A model generated the notes under the pieces. That model searched no databases. It saw only the letters and a program-made list of their open reading frames with translations, and was not told the DNA's origin. A stretch of 60,464 bases of DNA, taken from NCBI GenBank assembly GCA_028282925.1, contig JANQGV010000001.1, positions 1 through 60,464 on the forward strand, given 5' to 3'. The first letter of the stretch is position 1. The number at the start of each line of letters is the position of its first letter. Of the stretch, positions 36,701 through 43,871 are shown piece after piece. The DNA comes from Thermodesulfobacteriota bacterium. Lineage in GTDB: Bacteria > Desulfobacterota > WTBG01 > CAIYCZ01 > CAIRTM01. The position numbers were made by a program, and so were the translations under genes.

Positions 36701-36779
36701 TCTCCTGTTTGAACGGGCAAAACGTTCGCGCAGAGTTGAGCTTGATTGTGCCAACAAGAATTTGAGATTTATTCTGTAG
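33741..36779 (+). CDS. Fusion: nucleotidyltransferase-like domain plus PEP-synthase-like L-glutamine kinase (Cj1418 type)
   Basis: 1012 aa. Residues 1-235 resemble a nucleotidyltransferase (AKAIILGGSRG at the start), but the usual GxGTR and PK motif are altered (GGSRGVRYL, YPRSL). About 245-450 is a PPDK/PEP-synthase-type ATP-binding domain (RLVVRSSAGSEDSWES, VLQVRPLL). The C-terminus (about 930-1012) is a phosphohistidine swivel domain with ASHMAI, catalytic His at about 969. The latter two parts match the Campylobacter L-glutamine kinase Cj1418, which phosphorylates the amide of glutamine at the start of O-methyl phosphoramidate synthesis. No pyruvate/PEP-binding barrel of a full PEP synthase is seen. 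The N-terminal fusion is unusual. Neighbouring genes encode the other steps. Confidence 0.8.
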   Translation: MNMKPKTNKAKAIILGGSRGVRYLDPNKSYPRSLQEVSPGSRALDWTLHAFDAQGITREQIVFVGGYHVEKVIKAYPGMKYYFHEAWDREKQGEALKLARKELDGPCFICDTNVVFRDRALEKLSEVTADIVIGSVTGAQNEKMQEGQVGLICLSAAGSSALQGFLDTDTAGEKDLAEIWTCMDTYGVTVQSVDISSDCAVLSDLEALSRFVLGSKAQTLERLQPVLKHATVLPQVRFSPHEWYDDRKSIMVRICENLKDDRLVVRSSAGSEDSWESSQAGRYTSVLNVDASSEKELADAVDTVIRAYCVEESSPECDSHEVFVQPCLTDVALSGVILTRDLDTAAPYYIMTIDRSSGRTDSVTGGDGQEVETFVCYKNTQQPLSAPFLEKLVDLARELEDLLEHDSLDIEFAVDENDVYYVLQVRPLLHNNKRTGLVDSDFEEELQQVRVFVDDLMQPSTYVHGRKTLLGNMPDWNPAEIIGTAPRPLALSLYQTLITDAAWAQARSLIGYRDVTGEPLLVSLAGVPYIDLRASFNSFLPASLGDDTAARLVDVYLALLSAKPNLHDKIEFEIAITCLSFDFEEQIGRLQEAGLSGEDISALRGSLLQLTDSILCGDVSPYDELVDSIKLLSQSRDKLIGQPVAVRQIPRTITYLVRDCIRYGTIPFSVLARYAFIAISILKSLSARGVFSDNEYHELMNSIPTIASQVSRDLYLLGQGEMPEETFSRTYGHLRPGTYDITSPNYARMTDVFKQSAFPAGAECSGADACTHNSEKARRILLNKQQQITALLQECGFSCAADKLIDFILHVIPGREWAKFEFTKNINAVLELVAEYCGALGFSREEASYLSIERIMRLATDSPSYTTAMRLQRLIGLESKRHSLTASLRLPHFIAGVNDLNAFQLLQWQPNFITRRCVTAGVVDLDQNPEPDYIEGSVVLIESADPGFDWIFSYRPAGLITQYGGAASHMAIRSAEFNLPAAIGCGDLLFERAKRSRRVELDCANKNLRFIL

Positions 36780-36793
36780 AGAAAGAGTGCCGA

Positions 36794-37450
36794 ATGAAAA
36801 CAGTCCTGGTGACGCCGAGAATTGAAGACGTTGCAGCATATTCAGAAACCCGTGAATGTGTGGACGTGCGCTGGGGTAAGCTCCTCCATGAAATGGGCTT
36901 TCTCCCCATGACTGTATCCTTACACTCGCCCATTGACGAGTTATTTCAGGCCGTGGAGATTGCAGGAGTTATTTTTACCGGCGGCAATAACTTATGCCAG
37001 GTCGAGCCGAATCGCCTGTCCGAGATGCGCGACCGGTTTGAAAAGAGGCTTCTTGACGCAGCCCTGGAGCAAGGGGTGGCGGTTATCGGCGTTTGCAGGG
37101 GAATGCAGCTCCTGGCGTCACACTTCGGAGGTGAGCTGGTTCAGGTCGAGGGGCATGTTGCCCAGCGGCATGCCCTTGTTTTGGAGAAAGGGGCATGGTG
37201 TGAACCGTTTTTGAACCGGCAGACAAGTGTTAACTCATATCATGGCTGGGGAATACGTGAAATGCCGGCCCCGCTCAAAACGGCGGCCAGGTCTGCGGAA
37301 GGGTACGTTGAAGCGGCGTATGACCCGTCCCGACCGGTTTGGGGCATGATGTGGCATCCCGAGCGGGAGGATCCATTCCGTTTGTCGGAAATGGAACTGC
37401 TTTCTTATGTTTTGAACAAAGACTATTTATTTCAGAACAGTATAGTGTGA
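36794..37450 (+). CDS. Class-I glutamine amidotransferase-like hydrolase, probable gamma-glutamyl-CDP-amidate hydrolase (Cj1417 type)
   Basis: 218 aa, in the PuuD-like class-I glutaminase family: the nucleophile lies in VIGVCRGMQLLA (about C101) and the His/Glu pair in MMWHPERE (about 187-190), with IFTGGNNL near the start. I use ATG 36794 because the frame upstream lies inside the kinase gene. In Campylobacter, Cj1417 of this family cleaves glutamate from CDP-glutamine to release cytidine diphosphoramidate; the linkage to a glutamine kinase and cytidylyltransferase supports this over gamma-Glu-GABA hydrolysis. It ends 7 bases before the next ATG. Confidence 0.78.
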   Translation: MKTVLVTPRIEDVAAYSETRECVDVRWGKLLHEMGFLPMTVSLHSPIDELFQAVEIAGVIFTGGNNLCQVEPNRLSEMRDRFEKRLLDAALEQGVAVIGVCRGMQLLASHFGGELVQVEGHVAQRHALVLEKGAWCEPFLNRQTSVNSYHGWGIREMPAPLKTAARSAEGYVEAAYDPSRPVWGMMWHPEREDPFRLSEMELLSYVLNKDYLFQNSIV

Positions 37451-37457
37451 AACAATC

Positions 37458-38369
37458 ATGGTACCGTATCTGAAGCGGCTGCGGGAACTGGTCGCAGGTA
37501 AAAAAAAATATAGACAGTATGCAGAAGTGTTTGACGCCCCTGAGGTTTCACGTGAAGGCAAATCGCTGGTTTTGGGTTTTGGTGCCGGACGCTGTGGTCA
37601 GCGGTGGCTCTCGGATATTTTCGATCAGCATGAAAACTGCTGCAGTCATCCGGAACCTTTTTCAGAGCAGGAGAGTTTTTTCAGGTATGTAACATGGCAC
37701 AAGCTGGCTATAGATATGGGCGGTTTTCATGCTCTGATGCTGGCGGCTGCAAATTGGGACTGGAACCGGGCCGATATTTCCGCTTTTTTCAGTCCCTTCT
37801 ATTCTTTTGGCGTTGCTGAACTGGTAGAGCGGCTCCAGCCGACCCATCTTTTTTTTAATATCCGCAAACCCGAAGACTGTGTCAACTCATTATATGTCAA
37901 GGGATGGTATGCCGGCACTTTTACTCCTCCCGCTGCAGGAAAAATTTCCGGGCCACAGCCCCTGCATGCCAGGGGGCTTCACCGTAATTTCAGCCGTATC
38001 ACGCCTTCCGGTGAAGAATGGACACAATGGCAGGGTCTAAGCCGTATTGGTAAGATTGCCTGGTATTATGTTACCGTCAATACGGCGATTTTGAAGGCCC
38101 TTGACGAGATCGGATCAGTTAAAAAAGTTATTATGAAACTTTCTGATATTGACCAGAACTATGATTATTATCAATACCTGGCCGACTATATGCAGTTGCG
38201 GCCGGTTTTGTCTCATGAACGTTTTGCGTGTTTGAAGGGCCAGGCCTCAAATGTTCAGAAACGCAAACACCGCGTGCAGGATTGGAGCAGTCAGGAGAAA
38301 AGAGAATTTGAAGAAATCGTAGGACCTTTTTATGCTACCTACGACAGCTTACAGACAACCGGAATATAA
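37458..38369 (+). CDS. Sulfotransferase-fold protein in the phosphoramidate module
   Basis: 303 aa. FGAGRCGQRWLSDIF (about residues 40-54) corresponds to the 5'-phosphosulfate loop and NIRKPEDCVNSLY (about 133-145) to the 3'-phosphate-binding motif of sulfotransferases. It lies 7 bases after the hydrolase and just before the cytidylyltransferase, inside the proposed phosphoramidate gene set. Because the donor of that pathway is a 3'-phosphonucleotide like PAPS, this protein could transfer phosphoramidate instead of sulfate (inference). A plain PAPS sulfotransferase remains the conservative call. Confidence 0.65.
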   Translation: MVPYLKRLRELVAGKKKYRQYAEVFDAPEVSREGKSLVLGFGAGRCGQRWLSDIFDQHENCCSHPEPFSEQESFFRYVTWHKLAIDMGGFHALMLAAANWDWNRADISAFFSPFYSFGVAELVERLQPTHLFFNIRKPEDCVNSLYVKGWYAGTFTPPAAGKISGPQPLHARGLHRNFSRITPSGEEWTQWQGLSRIGKIAWYYVTVNTAILKALDEIGSVKKVIMKLSDIDQNYDYYQYLADYMQLRPVLSHERFACLKGQASNVQKRKHRVQDWSSQEKREFEEIVGPFYATYDSLQTTGI

Positions 38370-38391
38370 ACATACTGGAAAGCAGACTGAT

Positions 38392-39126
38392 ATGGTAACA
38401 GGAATTGTTTTGGCAGCAGGGGAAGGAACACGCTTACGTCCGTATACTGAAAAGGTCCCGAAATGTATGGTGCCGTATAAAGGCAAACCACTGCTTGACT
38501 ACATTGTGGAAACTTTTCACCAGGAAGGTGTGAACGACCTGGTTCTGGTGCGAGGCTATAAGGGAGAGACCATCCAGCGGACAGATCTGCAGTACTATAC
38601 CAACGAAGACTATGATCGGACAAATATGGTGTATACGCTTTTCTGTGCCGAGGATGCTCTGCGAGGGGATGTGATTATTTCATATGGTGATATTATTTAC
38701 AGGCCGGAGGTGTTGCAGGCTCTGTTAAAAAGTAACTATGACTTTTCCGTTGTCGTCGACAGCGAGTGGCGGGCGCTGTGGGAGCAGCGCATGAGTAATC
38801 CTCTCGACGATGCAGAAACAATGAAACTGGACGCTTCCGGAAAGATAGTTGAGCTCGGCAAGAAACCAAAATCATATGATGAGATACAGGGGCAGTATAT
38901 TGGGCTCATAAAAATCGGTGCACATGCAATTGACAAGGTGAGGCAGTTTTATCACGCCATGGGTAAAGAGAAAATGTATGACGGCAAAGACTTCAATAAC
39001 ATGTATATGACTTCATTTATCCAGGAGGTAATTGATAACCTGATGCCTGTCCATGCTGTTTCGATTGCCGGTGGGTGGCTTGAATTCGATTCCGTTGAAG
39101 ATCTCGCGCTGGAGTTTATCGGTTAA
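38392..39126 (+). CDS. Nucleotidyltransferase, probable CTP:phosphoglutamine cytidylyltransferase (Cj1416 type)
   Basis: 244 aa with the canonical GIVLAAGEGTRLRPYTEKVPKCM signature split across residues 4-26, then NMVYTLFCAEDAL, DVIISYGDIIY and a terminal GGWLEFDSVEDL motif typical of phosphocholine-type cytidylyltransferases. The frame is open upstream, but ATG 38392 lies after the previous stop and has GGAAAG before it. In Campylobacter the Cj1416 homologue makes CDP-glutamine from CTP and phosphoglutamine; the neighbours here support that. Phosphocholine or another alditol phosphate is the alternative. Confidence 0.75.
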   Translation: MVTGIVLAAGEGTRLRPYTEKVPKCMVPYKGKPLLDYIVETFHQEGVNDLVLVRGYKGETIQRTDLQYYTNEDYDRTNMVYTLFCAEDALRGDVIISYGDIIYRPEVLQALLKSNYDFSVVVDSEWRALWEQRMSNPLDDAETMKLDASGKIVELGKKPKSYDEIQGQYIGLIKIGAHAIDKVRQFYHAMGKEKMYDGKDFNNMYMTSFIQEVIDNLMPVHAVSIAGGWLEFDSVEDLALEFIG

Positions 39127-39141
39127 AAAATATTTTTAATT

Positions 39142-40272
39142 ATGAATATTGTCTATATTGCCAACTCTGCCATCCCATCCCGGGCGGCCAACAGCGTACA
39201 GGTTATGAGCATGTGTGCGGCATTGGCGGGTGCCGGGCATTCCGTCACCCTGATTGTGCCCGACCGCGCACATCAAACACTTCGGAATGCTGACCCCTTT
39301 GCTTTTTTCGGGGTGGCGCGTTCGTTTCAGATAGAAAAAGTGCGAGCGGTTAAAAGGTTCCCTCTTGGTATGCTGAATTATTTGTTTGCCGGACTGGCTG
39401 TTTTGCGGGCCGGTCGATTGAAATCAGACTTGATATATACCCGGGACCCGGTTGTAGCAATCGTAAGCGTGCTGATGAAGCGAAGAGTTGTGCTGGAATT
39501 GCATGAACCTATTGATGCTGATACTGTTTCAATGAAACTGATTTCCCGGCTGAAGATTTTTCATCGAGACGGGTTCGAAAAACTGGTGGTTATTACCGAT
39601 CCGCTCCGGGACTACTATAAACAGTTCGGGTGTCCGGCCGACAAAATCGAGGTGATGCCCGATGCAGTTGATGCTGCCCGTTTCGAAAAATTGAAAACGG
39701 TCAGTGGTAAAAAAGGTACATATTGCATCGGCTATCTGGGCAGCCTGTATTCCGGCAGAGGGGTCGAAGTTATATTTGAACTTGCCCAGCTCCGGCCCCG
39801 TGATGTTTTTTTTGTATATGGCGGCATCGAGAAATATGTGCAAAAGTGGCGTGAACGGATGCACGGCATTGAAAATCTGCACATTAAAGGGCATATTCCC
39901 AATGCCGAGGTACCTGCTGCATTGGAGACTATTGATGTTTTGCTGATGCCGTATCAGCGAAAGGTGGCGGCAAGCGGGAACCGGGGAGATATCTCGAAAG
40001 TGTTTTCCCCTATGAAGATGTTTGAGTATATGGCATCCGGCCGCCCGATCATTTCTTCGAACCTGCCAGTGTTGCAGGAAGTGCTTCAGCATGAAGAGAA
40101 CTGTTTGCTGGTTGAACCTGACGATATTTATGCCTGGAAGAAAGCCCTTGATCGAATTATAGATGAGCCGGATCTGGCAACTACTCTAGCAACAAACGCA
40201 CGTAAGCAGGTTGAACTTTTGTATACATGGGATAAACGAGTGCAGCGTATCCTTGAAAGCATTGCTGTATAG
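39142..40272 (+). CDS. Family 4 glycosyltransferase
   Basis: GT-B glycosyltransferase (376 aa): NIVYIANSAIPSRAANSVQVMSM at the start, VMPDAVDAARFE, IGYLGSLYSGRGVEVI and the EX7E region KMFEYMASGRPIISSNLPVLQE. It shares its opening with the GT4 at 43872, so the two may be related. Donor and acceptor are unknown. It follows the cytidylyltransferase by 15 bases and a methyltransferase follows it. Confidence 0.88.
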   Translation: MNIVYIANSAIPSRAANSVQVMSMCAALAGAGHSVTLIVPDRAHQTLRNADPFAFFGVARSFQIEKVRAVKRFPLGMLNYLFAGLAVLRAGRLKSDLIYTRDPVVAIVSVLMKRRVVLELHEPIDADTVSMKLISRLKIFHRDGFEKLVVITDPLRDYYKQFGCPADKIEVMPDAVDAARFEKLKTVSGKKGTYCIGYLGSLYSGRGVEVIFELAQLRPRDVFFVYGGIEKYVQKWRERMHGIENLHIKGHIPNAEVPAALETIDVLLMPYQRKVAASGNRGDISKVFSPMKMFEYMASGRPIISSNLPVLQEVLQHEENCLLVEPDDIYAWKKALDRIIDEPDLATTLATNARKQVELLYTWDKRVQRILESIAV

Positions 40273-40331
40273 TTTTGCCGCACGTTTCTTAACCGTTTAA
40301 TCAGATTTCGTTATAACCAGCAGGGGCTGTA

Positions 40332-40946
40332 ATGTTAACAGGTCGCGAATACTTTTATCCTCTTTTCAGAGAGTCGGTCGAAGAGATTGCACGGGAATCG
40401 GTGGTTCTGGATCTGGGAACAACTTCCAAATTTCGTAAAGAGCTGGCCCCTTTCCGCAGCTGTTTCGGCGGGAATTATTTTTCACTCGATTATAAACCCT
40501 CTCTTGCTTTCGGTTCGGATAACGTTGACCTGAATGCAAGTATCTATGCCCTTCCCCTTGGGGACGGTTCCGTTGGAGCGGTGCTGTGTATATCGGTTTT
40601 TGAGCATCTTTACGACCCCTTCCAGGCTGCCAATGAGCTGCTGCGTATCCTGAAGCCGGGGGGGAAAGCTTTGTTTACTATTCCGTTTATCTACGGTGAG
40701 CATGCCAAGGGTGGTGACTATGGTGATTTCTACCGCTTTACCGAGGAAGGTATCCGTTATGTGTTCAGGAATTTCACGGGGATTGAGGTGGTTCCCCTGG
40801 GCGGATCGGTGTACTGCCGGTTGACCATGTTTCCGAAGCTGTTACGAATGTGTCAAAACGGGTTGTGCATGAAAGTGCTTGCATATCTGGACAGCAAGAC
40901 GCGGGGAAAAACAGTTTCTTTCTGGCTGACAAAGCTGGTGAAGTAG
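40332..40946 (+). CDS. Class-I SAM-dependent methyltransferase
   Basis: 204-aa Methyltransf_11-like protein: VVLDLGTTSKF (modified motif I), YFSLDYK, LPLGDGSVGAVLCISVFEHLYDP and ELLRILKPGGKALFTIPFIY. It is the last plus-strand gene of the proposed phosphoramidate run and a second methylation candidate. GGGGCT-type purine-rich sequence precedes ATG 40332, weakly matching a ribosome site. Confidence 0.78.
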   Translation: MLTGREYFYPLFRESVEEIARESVVLDLGTTSKFRKELAPFRSCFGGNYFSLDYKPSLAFGSDNVDLNASIYALPLGDGSVGAVLCISVFEHLYDPFQAANELLRILKPGGKALFTIPFIYGEHAKGGDYGDFYRFTEEGIRYVFRNFTGIEVVPLGGSVYCRLTMFPKLLRMCQNGLCMKVLAYLDSKTRGKTVSFWLTKLVK

Positions 40947-41062
40947 GTGCCCCGAGGCGCATATCCTTTTTCCGTTATCAGCCGCATCGGCAAGCTTGAT
41001 ATTGTTTTGCTGAAGCTGTTGCGTGTTTTGATTGTTACGTTACAGTAGCGGCGCCAACACAT

Positions 41063-41296
41063 TCAGGGCCGCGGGCCCATTGTGTAGAGTGTTGCGTTTT
41101 TGCTTAGCCATGATCGGATCTGCTTTTCTACGGTGCCGCCGGAACCGATAATAAGTACATTTGCATGCGGCGAAATGTTGGAAAGTTCGGCTTTGAGTAA
41201 TTGATCCACGTTATGGCGGGAGTGCTTTTTTACCAGACAATAAAAAAGTGTTGATTTGAGTAATGAACATCGTTGTGTGCGAATGCCTTGATAGTA
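41063..41296 (-). pseudogene. Remnant of a SAM methyltransferase gene
   Basis: After the stop of the minus-strand FrhB fusion the same frame continues for about 77 codons without an obvious start and ends in TGA (41063-41065). It reads LLKSTLFYCLVKKHSRHN, VDQLLKAELSN and ANVLIIGSGGTVEKQIRSW, resembling the start of glycan-locus methyltransferases with a glycine-rich SAM motif. The rest of the gene is absent. Reading-frame coincidence cannot be ruled out, but the GSGG context is persuasive. The remainder of 40947-41062 holds nothing recognised. Confidence 0.4.
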
Positions 41297-43765
41297 TCAA
41301 CCAAGTTGTTGGAAGACGTCGGAAGTAGGGATGTTTTTAAGCCGCTCTGAAATAGTATGTCCGGCTTTGGTATTCTGTGTAAGCAACATGTCTAAGGCGC
41401 TCAAAAGTTTTTCAGTTTCCAGGGGCTTTTGAATGTCAAAATAACAATCGAGTTGCCCGCAGAGTTTTAGTAATTCATGATATTTGTCGGCCCACCCGAT
41501 AACCAGGGCCGGAATCCCGTTTTTGTAAGCATGGACTATGGAATGGTAGCGTGATGCTATTATGAAGTCAAATTGCCTGATGGCATGTTCCAGTTCGATT
41601 GCATTCAGGTCACTGCTTACCAGTCGGACCTGTTCGTTATCGGGAAAAAATGTTTTAATGCCTTCACACAGCGGTGCGTCTTTAGAGGAATGACCCAGTA
41701 TATATACTGTTTTGTCTGTCGACAGCAGCTTTTCGATAAGGGTCCGGTACATGGCGTACATGGCATCGCTTTCCGTTCTTTGTAATACTTTCTCGTTGGG
41801 GATGATGCCGATTGATTGAGGCGCGATGCGGATTTTATGCAACACCGGATCCCGGGTAAACAGATTGGTAAGGGTATAGTCTCGACCGGTAAGGACAATG
41901 TCACAGGATTTTTCAGCATTCTGTTTTGTGAATTGTTTAATTAAACGCAGGCTTTCGCTTTCGCGGGCAAAAATTTTAGCGGGATAGGTGAGATACTTTT
42001 TAAACAAAGGAAAAAGAATAAGCTTGTGTATGAGCGGATACTGAAAAGGGCCGATTGACTGCGGAAGAATATAGTAGGGGATGCCGATTGACTTGGCCAG
42101 TAGAATATTCAGTATGTAAGAAAGGGAGATCTGAAAGCCCCAGGCTGAGGAAAGCTGGTAGCCGCTAATGTCGATGCAAAAGGCCGCTTGTTTTACAATA
42201 TTGATACATTCACCTTCGGCATGTGCGATTCCACGACGCTGAATTGAACGTATGAGCCTCGACTTAGTGTTCATGTCGGCGGGAAGGATGCCAAAGGAAA
42301 ACCGTTCTTTTTCAGAAGCTGATCGCTTGTAATCCGGCGTAGAGCAGAGATACATTTTTTTTCCGGGAAATCGGTTTTTGAGGCTGTTGATTGCCGTAAA
42401 GGTCATGGCCTGGGCGCCTTTGTTGAAAAGTTCGCCCCCGAAAATAAGTACAACATCGCCGCCCTGTTTTGGCTTTGAGGGCCGGAATGTGAGATCTGAT
42501 CCGAATGCGGCTGCAACCCTGCTGAAGAGAACACCCCTGCGAACAAGCTGGAGCGCTTTTGCACGCACCTTAGTCAGCAGAAGCGCCAGGTGTATTCTAT
42601 GGATGCGGTATTCCTGTCCCCATCGGATATGTCGCTCGCGGCGTTTTAGTTCGTCGGTTGCCTGAGTGCTCGCGGAAGAAGGCGCAGAATCAATGTTGAG
42701 ATTGTGCCGAGTTTTGAATATCGAGGTGAATAGTTCGTTTTTCCGTTTAGCATGCAGGTTTTGTGACTGCCGGATTGTTTCAATGCTTTCCTGGGCGACT
42801 TCAAACTGCTCAAGATGTTTTTCAAGGACGGTAGCTCCCTTATCGGTTCGTACAATGATGCTGGAAGTGCCCTGGCGGCTGCCTTTGGCTGTAACATAAC
42901 AGTCGCCGCAGGCAATGTCTGCTCTACTGTTGAGTTTGTCGCAGCAAAAGAGACATCTTTTGAGTTGAAAGAAGGGTTTGAGTTGCATTCTGATTTTGCG
43001 ATCGACAAAGGCTTCTCTGCCGGATGAAAAAACCAAGCGTGTGTGGCCCGGCCATCCGGAGTTTTCCTTTGAGCGGAAAACAAGATGGGAGAGGGTCTCA
43101 CCCGGCCTGCGGTACTTGTCGGCAAAATATGTTATGATGTTCTGGTTGAGTGTTTTGTCGCAGAACAGGCCAAGGAACAAGAGATTTTGTTCGCTCATGC
43201 CGCTATGTGCTATGTGCTTTTTGATCCCCAGGAACTGGCAGGGGGTACCCACGATGATGTACCGTTTATCCTCCATTTTTTGCAGGGATTTAATTACCTC
43301 GTAAACCGAAGCCGGTATATATTTTGATTTGGCGGATTGTATGACGGTATCAATTGATTCTGTTTTGTTCAGACGAGGCGGTTTTTCAGAGAATGGGGTC
43401 GCATTCAAAACGAAGGCGGCATCATACTCCGCTGAATCAAGCAAGGCGACGATGAGACCTGTTATGATGCCTCCGCTGGTGGCGTGAGTGCGAATATCCT
43501 GGTTTTTGCAGTAAGCGCTGTATGCCTGGCGGCAGGGGCCGTCGGGGCTGTGGGTGGCAGGGAGGCTTCCCTGGCTGAAGTCAATGCCGGGACACAGCTT
43601 TAAGCATAAACCGCACTCTGAACAGCGGTCGGTCAGGATGCGGGGCAGGAACTGTCCCGCTGTAAACTGCATGGATACAGCTTGGTGTGGGCAGATGGCC
43701 GCGCATATTTCACACGACAGGCACAGGCCAAGATCACGAGTCTGCTTTACGATGTTGCTGTTCAT
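41297..43765 (-). CDS. Fusion: ferredoxin/FrhB-type coenzyme F420-like oxidoreductase plus polysaccharide pyruvyl transferase
   Basis: 822 aa. Two 4Fe-4S motifs (CLSCEICAAICP at 14-25 and CSECGLCLKLCP at about 43-54) precede an FrhB/FdhB-type N- and C-terminal region (about 80-340: ATSGGIITGLI, VGTPCQFLGIKKH, RCLFCCDKLNSRADIACGDC). The C-terminal half (about 440-790) is a polysaccharide pyruvyl transferase (LIFGGELFNKGAQAM, ILPQSIGPF, ASRYHSIVHAYKNGIPALVIGW). Each part usually stands as a separate gene in glycan loci; the fusion links a redox domain to ketal or pyruvyl modification. The gene runs against its neighbours. Confidence 0.82.
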   Translation of the reverse strand: MNSNIVKQTRDLGLCLSCEICAAICPHQAVSMQFTAGQFLPRILTDRCSECGLCLKLCPGIDFSQGSLPATHSPDGPCRQAYSAYCKNQDIRTHATSGGIITGLIVALLDSAEYDAAFVLNATPFSEKPPRLNKTESIDTVIQSAKSKYIPASVYEVIKSLQKMEDKRYIIVGTPCQFLGIKKHIAHSGMSEQNLLFLGLFCDKTLNQNIITYFADKYRRPGETLSHLVFRSKENSGWPGHTRLVFSSGREAFVDRKIRMQLKPFFQLKRCLFCCDKLNSRADIACGDCYVTAKGSRQGTSSIIVRTDKGATVLEKHLEQFEVAQESIETIRQSQNLHAKRKNELFTSIFKTRHNLNIDSAPSSASTQATDELKRRERHIRWGQEYRIHRIHLALLLTKVRAKALQLVRRGVLFSRVAAAFGSDLTFRPSKPKQGGDVVLIFGGELFNKGAQAMTFTAINSLKNRFPGKKMYLCSTPDYKRSASEKERFSFGILPADMNTKSRLIRSIQRRGIAHAEGECINIVKQAAFCIDISGYQLSSAWGFQISLSYILNILLAKSIGIPYYILPQSIGPFQYPLIHKLILFPLFKKYLTYPAKIFARESESLRLIKQFTKQNAEKSCDIVLTGRDYTLTNLFTRDPVLHKIRIAPQSIGIIPNEKVLQRTESDAMYAMYRTLIEKLLSTDKTVYILGHSSKDAPLCEGIKTFFPDNEQVRLVSSDLNAIELEHAIRQFDFIIASRYHSIVHAYKNGIPALVIGWADKYHELLKLCGQLDCYFDIQKPLETEKLLSALDMLLTQNTKAGHTISERLKNIPTSDVFQQLG

Positions 43766-43871
43766 GTTGAAAATATCTCACATTTTATATGCCAATGCAA
43801 GCGCTGCCTATGATGAGGAGTATTAGCAGTGCAATGATTATTACGGGTGGGCGTATCGGAGAGGATATGTT

